From Anodontia alba (taxonomy: Eukaryota; Mollusca; Bivalvia; Lucinida; Lucinidae): 64,000 nt of DNA. Location: assembly GCA_964016985.1 (NCBI GenBank), contig OZ024827.1, positions 81,233,835-81,297,834 on the forward strand, written 5' to 3'. The notes below the pieces were generated by a model. The model had not been told where the DNA came from. It did no database searches and saw nothing but the letters and a program-made list of their open reading frames with translations. The translations under genes and the position numbers were made by a program. Positions 10,986 through 21,118 of this stretch are shown in pieces (position 1 is the first letter of the stretch; each line of letters opens with the position of its first letter).

Positions 10986-11062
10986 CACTGAAAGAGGAGG
11001 GCCCTATACTAAGAATTAAGGAAAATGGATACATCTAAAAGGGAGACAAATGTGTCTATTAC

Positions 11063-11321
11063 CTTGTAGAGTGCGATGTCATACAAATTAGTGCTAACCA
11101 GACGTCTGATTAATCTCCTATCACCTCCATTGTATGTGGCTGTCTCTATTGTGTCTCTCACAGAATCAGTCCAGTATATACGTTGTTCTGAAATATCTAA
11201 CACAATAGATGTTGGATTATAGAGGGAACGTTTTACCAACAACTTACGTGACCCTCCGGAAAGATCGGATCTTTCTATTTTTGGTACACCTGCATCGCCG
11301 GTATCTGTCCAGAACAGAAAT
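11063..11321 (-). CDS. LRP-like gene, exon 4: two YWTD repeats
   Basis: Acceptor TAATTTCAG and donor AAG/GTAATA bound 259 bp. Its first base completes the Arg codon of exon 3 and it ends in phase 0. Residues 174-259 include LFWTDTGDAGVPKIERSDLS and, about 45 residues later, RIYWTDSVRDTIETATYNGG. Both are class B LDL-receptor repeats with the usual I-R/A-T-x-x-x-G-x-x-R/L pattern after the WTD. These blades form an extracellular six-bladed propeller in the family and typically bind ligand. Confidence 0.9.
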
Positions 11322-11379
11322 CTGAAATTACAGTAAATTAGAAAAAAAAAGTACACGAATCAAAATAAACAAGAAATAA

Positions 11380-11607
11380 CCCGGCGGGCATATGACGTTT
11401 ATACGACATCGCATTAACGTCGATGCAACGTCATGACGTTTATACAACGTCGAATTAAATTCGACGAAACGTCATGGCGTTTATACAGTGTCGAATTAAC
11501 GTCGACGCAACGTCAAGACGTTGCAACGTCATGCATGCAACATCTTGACGTTGCAACGTTGCGTCGACGTTAATGCGACGTTGTTTAAACGTCATTTGTC
11601 CGCTGGG
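11380..11607. mobile_element. hAT-like MITE rich in AACGTC
   Basis: It is flanked on both sides by GAAATAAC, an 8-bp target duplication as made by hAT transposases. The ends CCGGCGGGCATATGACG and (complement) CCAGCGGACAAATGACG match. The interior is a string of CGTC/GACG units (ATTAACGTCGATGCAACGTC and complements) able to fold on itself. Related CCCAGC-ended repeats lie at 17355, 31550 and 41911. Confidence 0.8.
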
Positions 11608-12100
11608 AAATAACATACCAGTTATGAAATAGTAATGTATTTTTTCAAATACAAGGCTAAAATTGGAACTGCAGTATTTTGACCTAAATGATCGCAATTC
11701 GGTGATTCTTTTGAGCCTCGCAATATTGCTTCTCGATACTTGAAAACCATAAAGTAAATTGTTGATACAGATCCATTGCGCTTTGTCTTAAACAATTATA
11801 AACAGATAAAGAAAATATACTTCAGAAGTACGATTTTACGTGTCGTTTATTTTATTTATCTAGTGTGCAAGATTGCACAGACGTCTTATTATATATTCTG
11901 TATTTGTGACGCATGCGCTTCAGCATCTACCTAAATTTCTCAGAGAATAACATCTTGATGTCAGTCAGGAAAAAGTTAACAGAGAAAATCCAATCATTTT
12001 ATGCTGTTTATTTATCGACGTGCTCATGTTATTTAACTTCTGATCGACATTTGTGCCTGGTACCTTGATGCTAGTCATAACTATTAAGTTCCTGAACACC
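11608..12100. other. Intron sequence, nothing recognised
   Basis: AT-rich, no exon-like frame with splice sites on either strand and no match to the repeat families of the window. Confidence 0.5.
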
Positions 12101-12366
12101 TACCTTCCCTAAACATTTAACAGATTTTAAAATATGTCTAAAACCTGCTGGATGCTTTCATTATACTGTAATTTGTTTAAATAAATATCGGAACCCTTCC
12201 CATTCTTCTCCTAAAACCGAACAAAAAGTCTATTTGGTTAATCTAAAAATGCAGGATAAGTGGTAAACAGTGTATACCCTGAACAGACGCCGCATTTTGC
12301 GGCGTCTATTCTGGGTCTCCATTGTTAGCTCAGGCCTGTCTGTCCAAACACTTAGGAGGGTAGGTA
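12101..12366. mobile_element. Tc-K MITE abutting a splice donor
   Basis: The left end is TACCTTCCCTAAACATTT; the right end, read on the minus strand, is TACCTACCCTCCTAAGTGTT followed by TGGACAGACAGGCC, matching Tc-K at 7979. The hairpin GACGCCGCATTTTGCGGCGTC lies at 12284-12306. The terminal TA is the T and A of the GTA splice donor of LRP exon 3. Confidence 0.65.
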
Positions 12367-12367
12367 C

Positions 12368-12658
12368 CTGTTAACAGGGTCAACCGCAATCCCTTCAGGG
12401 GTGTCCAGATGATCGTCCACTATAAACTTGTACACAGTGTTATACGAATCATTGGCAATGGCTGGCTGTATTCCTATTACTTTATAAACGGGATCAGTCC
12501 AATAGAAATTGTTGGAGATCCAGTCATAAGCAAGTTTCGTGTCATGTCGTGAAATTCCGTAGTGGATAATCGTAAAATCCATTTCAGGATCACTGAATGT
12601 CGTATTGAAGTGTTTCCCAATTATAATCGAATTTGTATGAGAATCGTATAGAAATATT
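12368..12658 (-). CDS. LRP-like gene, exon 3: YWTD propeller blades
   Basis: Acceptor ATTTTTTAG and donor AACAG/GTACCT bound 291 bp. The first base completes the Arg codon of exon 2 and the exon ends in phase 2. Residues 77-172 read IFLYDSHTNSIIIGKH at the start, contain NNFYWTDPVYKVIGI (residues about 126-140) and end DTPEGIAVDPVN, the conserved P-x-G-I-A-V-D strand before the next WTD. This is a class B LDL-receptor repeat region. The donor sits at the end of an inserted MITE, which appears to supply the intron bases from about +4. Confidence 0.9.
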
Positions 12659-12696
12659 CTAAAAAATAAATAAAGAATATGGTAAACATGATTTTG

Positions 12697-12698
<2 letters not shown>

Positions 12699-12767
<69 letters not shown>
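12699..12767. repeat. (AC)n microsatellite
   Basis: About 69 bp of uninterrupted CA dinucleotide directly upstream of LRP exon 3. Confidence 0.98.
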
Positions 12768-12769
<2 letters not shown>

Positions 12770-13314
12770 ATAAAAGTAAACTGTAACTTTCCAGAACATG
12801 ATATTGATATTCAGCTACGACTATCACGATCCACAAAGGCATTTTTTTACGTTTCTTTGAAAGCAACTTTATGAGTCTATCAAATGCAAATTGCTGCTCC
12901 TTGTTGACGTTGGGCCACCTTAAAACGTGGCCATAGTACTTTTGTGTCGCGCTTTGTAGCGACTTGGCCGTCTTACGCAACAATCCGTTTCACAAAAGCG
13001 ACTTACAAAAAGACCATGATCTCCATACCTAAGTTTCAATAATGTTATCGTCTTATGTGATCACCGTGTTGAAAAAACACACTATTTAACATTCAAAGGC
13101 CTACGGTCACCAGTATTGTCGTCAATTTATTGTATCTCATTTCTATGCAACGGCCCGCTTAAGAAAGCGCTATATATGTGAATTAGCTCCGAGTACATTT
13201 GTACATCACGTTGAATCAGCAAGCGTTTTCAGTAGCACACCGCTGCGTAGCCATTTGCCACAAAGCACTCTGTAGCAACAGCCTTATACAAATCTTCCCA
13301 AATTTAAGCTCGTC
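12768..13314. other. Intron sequence, nothing recognised
   Basis: No splice-bounded exon or known repeat family is visible on either strand. Confidence 0.45.
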
Positions 13315-13440
13315 AACCCAGCAGTCACAATCATGACGTTCATACAACGGCGTATTAACGTCGATGTAGCGTCATGGTGTTGCATCGTAGTTAATATGAC
13401 GTTGTATGAACGTCGTGTACCCGTGGGTACATGGGTCAAT
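13315..13440. repeat. Decayed AACGTC foldback repeat
   Basis: ATCATGACGTTCATACAACG faces CGTTGTATGAACGTCGTG; the CCCAGC end is present on the left (near 13318) but not on the right. Confidence 0.6.
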
Positions 13441-13727
13441 GTTGCAATTCATCTTTGTTTGTGCATTTTTGTATGTTCATTCTGTTCCCGACGAAGTGTT
13501 GTTTTTGTGTAGCCTATATATTTTGATAAGATGGATCCGTCGGAATCAAGGAACGCAACATGTAATCTGTTTTACTGACTTTGCGAGGCGTTTCTATTGA
13601 GTACGCACAACATTTGTAGAGACATCAGAAAAAAATCTCAATATTTAGATTAAAAATTGGCCAATATAAAGTAATGATTAAGATGTGTGCATTTTACATA
13701 GACCTGTGCGTTAACGTAACGCATACT

Positions 13728-14168
13728 TTAACCTATCTATGCCAAGCGTCCTATAAAATAGGACACTGGCAAACAGTGTAGATCAAGGTCAGACGCCACA
13801 GAACGCGGCGTCTGATCTTTGTCTGAACTGTTTGCATTGTCTCTTTCGGTATCAAATTTCAGACGACATTTGTCGTCTGCTTTTTTTTATTTGAACAAAC
13901 TATCGTTTGGAAAGACGTTTATATGTAAAGTTAAAAGACTGAATGTCAAACAGAGTAGACCCAGATGAGACGGCTCACTGAGCCGTCTCATCTGGATCTA
14001 TGCTGTTTGCAAAGCCGATTATTATCGCCAGTGGCAGTGAAAAAATTAAATACAGGAATTTCTATGAAATATTTTAATAATAAAAACTGAACAGACACCC
14101 TTTCTATTACAAAATGGATCTGTCCAAAGAACTGAGGTAGATGAGTGCTTTCGGCAAATATGGATTAA
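13728..14168. mobile_element. TTAA-C MITE with a second TTAA-type MITE nested in it
   Basis: The outer copy runs from TTAACCTATCTATGCCAAGC to CGGCAAATATGGATTAA and matches intact copies at 51706 and 63517. After its core hairpin it is split at about 13847-14053 by another element (CTTTCGGTATCAAATTTCAG to GTGGCAGTGAAAAAATTAA) with its own hairpin AGATGAGACGGCTCAC/GTGAGCCGTCTCATCT-type. The inner one belongs to the family at 30929-31135. Confidence 0.75.
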
Positions 14169-14579
14169 TTTTGCTTCACGGAAACATGACAATAAAACTG
14201 TTAACAAGGTGCCGATGTTCTCGTCAATTTAAACATATAATATATTTTATACGTTTAAGGTAAGAAAAACGCCAGAGTCCTGAGTACATGCCAAGTGTCT
14301 GGGACGTGATATTTCAGTGGATCACTCTATAAGTGAGCGTTGAGCTCCCGGTCACATCCAGGAACCATCATGATATGACTGAAAGATTGTTGAAATGACT
14401 TGAAACCCGATTAAAAAAACTGAGTACTCGCCAACCACACATTCTCTTACAAGGGTAGAAAATATTTTCTGCTGGGATGGACTTTCTTCATAGAGGGAGG
14501 CAAACAACTTACTGCTCAGAATCCTCTCCCTTTGATATTTATTTATTCTCCTAAAACTCAGACTTAAACATTTTCTTAC
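14169..14579. other. Intron sequence, nothing recognised
   Basis: AT-rich; no exon or repeat family identified. Confidence 0.45.
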
Positions 14580-14748
14580 CGCTTTCTTTTATAGTCAACA
14601 GCACAACTTTTCAGAAATATATCCGGATTTGCGAAACCCATTCCTGGTATTCCTCCCACGTTGGTAGCATTGGGTTCCCCTTGAATTGCTCTCAGTCTGG
14701 CGCTACCGCCCATCTGTGGCATAACTGTCAACAGAATGCCTTGGTCAT
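14580..14748 (-). CDS. LRP-like gene, exon 2: start of the mature ectodomain
   Basis: Acceptor TTGATTTCAG and donor CG/GTAAGAA bound 169 bp; it enters two bases into the Asp codon begun by exon 1 and leaves in phase 2. Residues 21-75 start DQGILLTVMPQMGG and end DIFLKSCAVDYKRK. The last phrase plus exon 3 gives AVDYKRKRIFLYD, the typical first strand of a YWTD blade. A possible N-glycosylation site NAT lies near residue 48. It lies 13 kb downstream of exon 1. Confidence 0.8.
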
Positions 14749-14799
14749 CTGAAATCAACAGATCGACAATTTAACATTTTCAGCCCTGTAGACAAAGAA

Positions 14800-14990
14800 A
14801 TATACCTTTGCAAACAGTGTACATCCAGATGAGACGACTCGTAACAAGCAGTCTCATCTGGGTCTACATTGCTTGCCATCTTGTTCTTGATTTATGATTG
14901 ATATCCCTAATTACATCAGGAATGGATGTGACAAAATTCAAGATGGAAGAGTTCACTTTAGAAACTCAGGGGTAATAGGATTAACTAACC
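14800..14990. mobile_element. TTAA-type MITE, left end decayed
   Basis: The hairpin GTACATCCAGATGAGACGAC / CAGTCTCATCTGGGTCTACA is followed by a right end AACTCAGGGGTAATAGGATTAA. It is the sister of the element at 8953-9419. Confidence 0.6.
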
Positions 14991-15057
14991 AATCATTTGA
15001 CCGACCAGCCTATCACCATTCAGTCTTCAAACAAATAAATTAAACATAAAGTAGGAA

Positions 15058-15310
15058 CAATGTATTAAGGTGACTGGATACATCTGGTTGATTCTCTGCT
15101 ATGTTTTACAAGGGAAACAAATTTTGTGACTTCCTGTTTCCTTCCCCGTACACCAAGTCCCTTCTGAAAAGGGGCCTACCCTAAAAGAAAGAATTTGCTC
15201 CCCTTGGGAGCAAATTCTTTCTTTTAGAGTAGATCCTTTATCAGAAGGGACCAAAACAATTTTGACAGTGTTATCTCCCTTTAAAGTGTATCAGTTCCCC
15301 TTATTCAGTC
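15058..15310. mobile_element. TTAA-B family foldback element
   Basis: Left end TTAAGGTGACTGGATACATC, right end GTGTATCAGTTCCCCTTATT. The core CCTACCCTAAAAGAAAGAAT with TTGCTCCC faces GGGAGCAAATTCTTTCTTTT. Confidence 0.8.
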
Positions 15311-15475
15311 GATCAATCTGAAGCCCCTTTGTGTACTGACTTGTATTGATGCTATGATTGATTGTGCGTTTGTGACACTTATGCAAACATAATATATTAC
15401 AAACCGGACAATCAACTGATCAACCAAAACAAAAAGCCCGCTAGCAAATTAATCAGTCAATAGAAACAGTCCAGA

Positions 15476-15690
15476 CCCGATGGCTTAGACCGGCCCCGAT
15501 AGCTCAGACTGGCCCCGATAGCTCAGACGCCGCCCCGATAGCTCAGTAGTAGAGCGTCCGCTTAAGAAACGGGAGGTCGCGGGTTTAAACCCCGGCCGCA
15601 CCATACTGAAGGCGTTAAAAATGGTTCCAGGAGCTCCCTTGGCCGACGCTTGCATTATCAAGGGTAAATAAATGAAGGTAGGTAAGTATT
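15476..15690 (+). mobile_element. tRNA-headed SINE with a reiterated A-box head
   Basis: The tRNA-like head CCCCGATAGCTCAGTAGTAG (A box) and GGTCGCGGGTTTAAACCCC (B box) starts near 15533. Upstream, three extra degenerate copies of the first ~19 bases (CCCCGATAGCTCAGACTGG type) are stacked at about 15475, 15493 and 15512. The body AAGGCGTTAAAAATGGTTCC runs to a 3' tail GTAAATAAATGAAGG. The anticodon region is degenerate, so it is not a functional tRNA gene. Confidence 0.8.
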
Positions 15691-15728
15691 TGCTAAATGA
15701 TATTTTGTCGCAACAAAAGGTATACAGA

Positions 15729-16006
15729 CATTACGAAAACATGCCTATTCAAATACATAGAAAATTTCACCTCAAAAAAGTGAAAATTTTCAGATAAAAA
15801 ACTCTGACATTTTTCATATTTCTGCTCAAAACATAGATTGTAGGTACTCGTTAGAACCGCCTCGGCGAGGCGGTTCTAACGAGTACCCACAATCTATGTT
15901 TTGAGCAGAAATAAGAAAAATAATTTATACCCCTGTAAACCCCACTTTTACTATATAAAAGTGGGGTTTATGGGGGTCAAAATTATATAGGCATGTTTTC
16001 GTGATG
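15729..16006. mobile_element. Foldback element FB-A
   Basis: Ends CATTACGAAAACATGCC and GGCATGTTTTCGTGATG. It has a full central hairpin, GTACTCGTTAGAACCGCC against GGCGGTTCTAACGAGTAC. Confidence 0.9.
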
Positions 16007-16323
16007 GCTTACGTTAGCTGTTTCTAATACGCGACGTTAAAGCTTCTTTGTCGTTTTCCAGTCCGCCCGTCCGTCAGTGAAGCATTGATCAAATGATCAA
16101 TCGATCAATCAGTCAGTCAATCAATCAATCTGAACTCTACCAATTTTAGACAAGGGTATCAATTAGAATAAGTAAACATTTAAATCTCCAACCGCTTTTA
16201 TCCCCCCATCCCCACCCTGTGTAGTTCCTCTAGCCTGTGCCATTTTAATATAGTTAACTAGTTAAGCAGTTTCAGTTATTTGTTTCCTGCTATAATCAGA
16301 TGGAGTGGTACGTGACAAACAGA

Positions 16324-16537
16324 TTAACCCTTGTCCTGCTGAATAAATTAGGAAGCCACGCCCACTTCTAATTTTCAGCCAACCAGAATACTTGATCCGG
16401 ATTGTTGCTATAAATTCACATACTTAATGGCAAATAGTGCAGATCCAGATCAGTTGGCTTCTTCATAAGCCAACTGATCTGGATCTACACTGTTTGCTAA
16501 CGTAGGGTATATCCGGGCTCAGCAGGACAAGGGTTAA
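16324..16537. mobile_element. piggyBac-like MITE (family TTAA-D)
   Basis: Best-preserved D copy: TTAACCCTTGTCCTGCTGAA at one end and CAGCAGGACAAGGGTTAA at the other (about 16-bp inverted repeats with TTAA). The interior hairpin is AGATCCAGATCAGTTGGCTT / AAGCCAACTGATCTGGATCT. Confidence 0.88.
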
Positions 16538-16749
16538 GCTAAATTCCTTCTCTGTGTATATGATGCATAACGGAAACAAGGCTATTTGTGTTTTGTCTAG
16601 ATCAGTTTGCGCGTCAGCGTAGTTTAATCAATGCCTTCTCTGTTTATTGATATATTCAACAGCATCAAGTGATTCTGTAAGTGGCAACGAAGGTCCTGAT
16701 CAGACAAATTGCACATTATGATTTGGGTCTTCATTAGTATGTAAGCCCT

Positions 16750-17185
16750 TGAGGTACTTTTAACTTTATGACTTCCGACTTCTTACTTCTTTCTATTGCT
16801 AAATTCGGACTTCTAATCTCTGACTTCTAACTTCGTACTTCTAACTGCAGACGTTCGACTTCTAACGTCCGGCTTTTACTACTTACTTTGGACTGTTTTC
16901 TCCTAACTTACGATTTCTTACTTATAGCTTCCGAATTCAAAGTTTTCTATTACTAACTTGCTATATTTTACTTCGATCTTGTGACTAGTTAGTTACTTCT
17001 GGCCTCCAACATCCTATTTCTTACTTCTAACTTCATGACGCCATGGAATTAAGAAATAAGAAGTCGCAAGTAAGAAACGGGAATTTAGAAGTCGGAACTA
17101 ATAAGTAACATCTGAGAAGTTAGAAGTGAGAGATCTTGATGTCAGACGTAGGACGACATGAAGTTAGAAGTCCCACCTGGGCTAC
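16750..17185. repeat. Degenerate ACTTCTAA minisatellite followed by its inverted array
   Basis: From 16755 to about 17040 variants of GACTTCTAACTTC repeat irregularly every ~9-17 bases. From about 17050 to 17180 the complementary unit (AAGTTAGAAGTC, AGAAGTCGGA) repeats. The whole block is therefore one imperfect self-complementary array. Confidence 0.8.
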
Positions 17186-17247
17186 CATACATGACGTCAG
17201 CAAGTCGTTGTTGAAATCACCATGGATATACATAATCAGCTAGCTTT

Positions 17248-17323
17248 CTACTTAAATCTATAGCGGACCGTTATCGGCCCGACAGAATTCCTGTCGGGCC
17301 GATAAAGGTTTGATATAGGTGCA
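17248..17323. repeat. Foldback repeat with GGCCCGATAACGG-type core
   Basis: CTTAAATCTATAGCGGACCG and TTATCGGCCCGACAG face CTGTCGGGCCGATAA. The same family is at 32718-32826. Confidence 0.75.
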
Positions 17324-17354
17324 AGTAGAATGTTAGTAGGGTTAGTAGGAGAAT

Positions 17355-17451
17355 CCCAGCAAACACACAACGTCGCAACAACGTCGTTACAACGTCGCTG
17401 CAATGTCATGACGTTGCAGCAACATTGTAACCACGTTGTGTGTTTGCTGGG
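17355..17451. mobile_element. CCCAGC-ended AACGTC foldback repeat
   Basis: CCCAGCAAACACACAACGTC and CACGTTGTGTGTTTGCTGGG are near-perfect inverted ends around ACAACGTCGTTACAACGTCG. It is related to the hAT-like MITE at 11380. Confidence 0.8.
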
Positions 17452-17990
17452 ATGATTAATCATTGTTTTTAAACCGTACTTCATTGACATTTTTCAACAA
17501 TTTGGATTGCACTAATGCTCCTTAGTGAACTTTATACCCCCAATTTTCTACAGGTTTGTCTTTTTTCATAGAGAAGAAAAATTATGGCATAGAAAAGTGT
17601 ATTTTGCATGGGCGTGTTAAAATGATAATATAATTAAAACAGGGCGTTGTCGTATTATTCTTACTCAGATTCAAAAATTTATAACTATCAGATTACATAA
17701 CAGATGCCAATCTGATATGCAACACGCTAATCTTCAGTTACATGTCATACAAGACATTGTCATTTTGGCTGACTGCTTAGTATGATGCAACTGACGATAG
17801 GTCCAAACAAAAGGACGGTCTCTTTAATTGTTTGTAAGGACATTGTGTAACTTCCAAGAAATAAAATAACATACGCACATGTACATAGAATTTGTCGTCT
17901 TTAATATACCGTTTTTCCTGTAATAAATCATAATACAAAAAAAAGATATCCGTAGCATTTCAAATACAGACACATATGCAGTTATTACTC
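17452..17990. other. Intron sequence, nothing recognised
   Basis: AT-rich; no exon, RNA gene or known repeat recognised. Confidence 0.45.
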
Positions 17991-17991
17991 A

Positions 17992-18218
17992 CATTTAAGC
18001 CAGCGCATGACAAAACCAACAAAGTGGCATGTGCGCCAAGCGAAGACTCCCAATCTGATCAGAGTCTTTGCTGTCCACACGAAGAAAGCTTTTGTCCTTA
18101 CCTACCAGTTGAGCGCACAGTGAAGACTCTGATCAGACTGGGCGGATGCCCAGGCTGATCTGAGTTCGCTGGACGCACATGGCATTTTTTTGGTTTTGTC
18201 ATGCGCTGGCTCATTTAA
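17992..18218. mobile_element. Foldback MITE with AGCCAGCGCATGAC ends
   Basis: The ends CCAGCGCATGACAAAACC and GGTTTTGTCATGCGCTGG are inverted; CATTTAAG occurs on both flanks and could be an 8-bp target duplication. The interior repeats GAAGACTCTGATCAGACT-type segments. Sister copies are at 55222-55445 and 55937-56177. Confidence 0.75.
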
Positions 18219-19050
18219 GAAAGGTATAGAAAGCGAACAACAATTTTCAAGTAGGAAGCTTCCAAGAGCAATAATATGAAATTTAGAAAAAAATCAGGAA
18301 AGTATGCTTTTATTATAAAAAAAATTATCTGTGTTGATCCAGCTTTGATACGGACTAGGAAGATCGGTGTTACTGCCGAGGATAGATAAGACTGGAAGCA
18401 AATCAGCATAGAGCTGTGACACGACTGACAGTTCTGTTATTGCCTTTTTCTATAGAAAATCTATAGCAAATGTTAGCTAGTACAGCAATGCAATTCTGGA
18501 ACATCATGTTATGAATAGTGGATACTTGTTGCAGCTGGAAGGAAAAATCAAATGTGAGACGTTTCTAAAGTTTGCCAGAACAAAGGTTTTGGTGCACAAA
18601 ATGTATTTTCTGCACTAAATCAGTACTTTGCTATTCCACAGATATTCTGAACAAAGTCTGACATTCAAATTGTGTGAATTATCGTCTATATGTCGTATGC
18701 TGTCAAAAATCTTAGTTTTAGGGCATTCTATATATAGTCACTTTTGTCCGTCAGTCATACATGTTCTCTATAGTCAGTTGTGGCACGTGGCAGCTCTCCT
18801 CGGCAGTTAGCAGCATCATTAATCTCTGTATCATTTAATAGTTATTTATTGCACAATTTTGCCAATAAAAATTATCTGCTCTTTCGCCAGACATCTCTGA
18901 GATAATTATTCTAAGATATAAAAAGGATTCCTTTAATCATGAATTGCAAAATACCATGTTAATTTCATTCAAAAGCAACTTCTACTTGTGGGATCACACC
19001 AACCGCACTTTCACCAGTATTTATTTTCTGTCGTATCATCCAGAATAAGT
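18219..19050. other. Intron sequence, nothing recognised
   Basis: No splice-bounded exon or known repeat family visible on either strand. Confidence 0.4.
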
Positions 19051-19352
19051 CATCACGAAAACACGCCTATATAATTTTGACACCGCCCCCACCCCCCCCC
19101 CCCCCCTCTGAAACCCCACTTTTATATAGTAAAACTGGGGTTTACAGGGGTTTATATTATTTTTCTTATTTCTACTCAAAACATAAATTGTGGGTACTCG
19201 TTAGAACTGCCTTGGCCAGGCGGTTCTAACGAGTACCCACAATCTATGTTTTGAGCAGAAATATGAAAAATATCAGAGTTTTTTTATCTGAAAACTTTCT
19301 GTTTTTGGAGGTGAAATTTTCAATATATATGAATAGGCGTGTTTTCGTATTG
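19051..19352. mobile_element. Foldback element FB-A with a poly-C tract
   Basis: Starts CATCACGAAAACACGCC, ends GGCGTGTTTTCGTATTG. A run of about 18 C at 19089-19107 interrupts the left arm. The central hairpin carries a few mismatches (CTGCCTTGGCCAGGCGG). Confidence 0.85.
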
Positions 19353-19565
19353 GACAACCTGTTCCGTTACCCGACAGATTAACGTTTTCTACCAGATACC
19401 AAAGCATGATAAGTGTCTACGGCCTTCTGTTTTAAAATTACAATTAATTTTCCGATCTCTGTAAAATAATGACTCTGCTGTCAATCGCATCATACCCGGC
19501 AATCAACCAAAATGACACAACGCTTTATAGAGCGTGATGACTGATTTTCTTGCGTTGTGCATCAT

Positions 19566-20892
19566 ACGAGGGTCGTACAAAAAGTTCTGTAACTAATAGG
19601 CTTACTAAGTTTTATCCCAGGTATATTTTAAAATGCTTCACTGCACTTGAATGGTGTGTTGAATAGCTAACGATTACCGTTTAGTTTGTGCAAATTACTT
19701 TCCAACTGACCGAGTTATTTCAAATTGAAATAGACTGACCAATTTACTTGTTACATTGGAACATGGACCAGAAGACTGAAATTCGTAGCTATATTAAATG
19801 CCGCATTAGGCTTAATATAGATTCAAAGCAGATATTTAATGAATTGTGTGGTATATATGGACCTCAGACCATTTTAATGCGCACAGTTTTAGGTGGGTTA
19901 AAGCTTTTAAAGCTGGGAAATTTTCTGTTGAAGATGATACCCGTCCTGGAAGGCCTAAAACCTGTTACCAAGGCTAACATCGCTGCTGTAAAGATTGTGG
20001 TCGAACAGGATGCGCGATTGTCTGTCAAAGATATAGCTAGTTGTAATGGCATATCAGAAGGCAGTGTGCAAACAATTCTGAAAAAGCGTTTGGACCTGAG
20101 AAAGGTTTGCGCTAGGTGGGTACCTCATTTGCTCACTGAGGAGCAAAAGACACAACGCCTTAAATGTGCTCGGGAACTTTTGAAAACATACAAAGGTTGT
20201 AATAGTCGGGTTATTTCTAACTTGCTAACAGGTGATGAAACCTGGGTGCACATGTTTGAGCCATAAAGAAGGGCTAATAATAAGCAATGGAAGCGAAAAG
20301 ATAAAAAACGCCAATGTATTGCCAAGAGAACCATAAGTTCGAAAAAGATGTTGTGTGCAATTTTCTTTAATTCAAGTGGGCCAGTCGTTCAAGTGCCTTC
20401 TCCATCTGGTCATACAGTCACTGGTCGATTCTACAAGAATTCTGTACTGAAGTAAGTGAAAAATTTTACAATAAGAAACGACCAAGCGAAAGATGGTCAG
20501 GAGTCCAGCTTTTACATGACAACGCCTCCTCTCATAAGTGTGAGGTTGTTATGTCTTTTTTGGCTTCTGAAAAGGTGAAAGTTTTAAACCATCCACCTTA
20601 TTCACCTGAGCTGAGGCCCTTGACTTCTTTTTATTTCCAAGGCTTAAGAAAATGCTTTCTGGAAATAAGTATATGCCTAGAAGTTCTCTTGGCAGCGCTA
20701 TTTATCAGTGTCTCCAAAGGTACCAAAAGAAGACTATTTATCTGCTTTTCGCGACTGGGTAAAAAGGTTACAAAAATGCGTTTCAGTAAAGGGGGAATAC
20801 TTTGAAGGTTTGTAATAAAAATATGTTTGATAAAACGTAGCACTGAAGTAATCCGAACCCAGTGACAAAACATTTTGCAGGACCCTCGGTTA
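19566..20892 (+). mobile_element. mariner element, about 1.33 kb, inactive
   Basis: Inverted ends about 28 bp long: after TA, CGAGGGTCGTACAAAAAGTT on the left and, complementing the right end, CCGAGGGTCCTGCAAAATGT. It is bounded by TA on both sides, has the length of a complete mariner, and carries a broken transposase frame in the same orientation. Confidence 0.88.
19763..20805 (+). pseudogene. mariner transposase pseudogene
   Basis: The first open part (19763-20266) has the N-terminal helix-turn-helix region and, from about 20110, the mariner phrase RWVPHLLTEEQKTQRLKCAR, then LLTGDETWVHMFEP with the first catalytic Asp. A TAA stop follows at once. After a further stop near 20455 and a shift, another frame resumes with LLHDNASSHKCEVV (second Asp) and HPPYSPEL, where the position expected to carry the third Asp reads Glu. 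Similarity fits the DD34D mariner branch. Stops and shifts make it non-functional. It is an intronic passenger of the LRP-like gene. Confidence 0.88.
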
Positions 20893-20922
20893 TATATAGG
20901 TTTATAATTTAGAATGAATCCT

Positions 20923-21118
20923 CGTGTTTACACTAAGTATTCGGCAACCTTGACAACAGTGCTTGTCCTGAAATTTGAGCCAGTCAACTTTACTACAAGT
21001 TGATATGTTTAAATATTTCTGGATGACTGGCAAACAGTGTAGACCCTGATCAGATGCCATATTTTGCGATGTCTGATCTGGGTCTACACTGTTTTAGGCT
21101 TGTCTGTTCGAATAACAG
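20923..21118. mobile_element. Tc-K type MITE, decayed
   Basis: It has TTTACACTAAGTATTCGG near the left, CAAACAGTGTAGACCCTGAT with ATTTTGCGATGTCTGATCTG in the hairpin, and GGCTTGTCTGTTCGAATAAC at the right. Confidence 0.6.
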
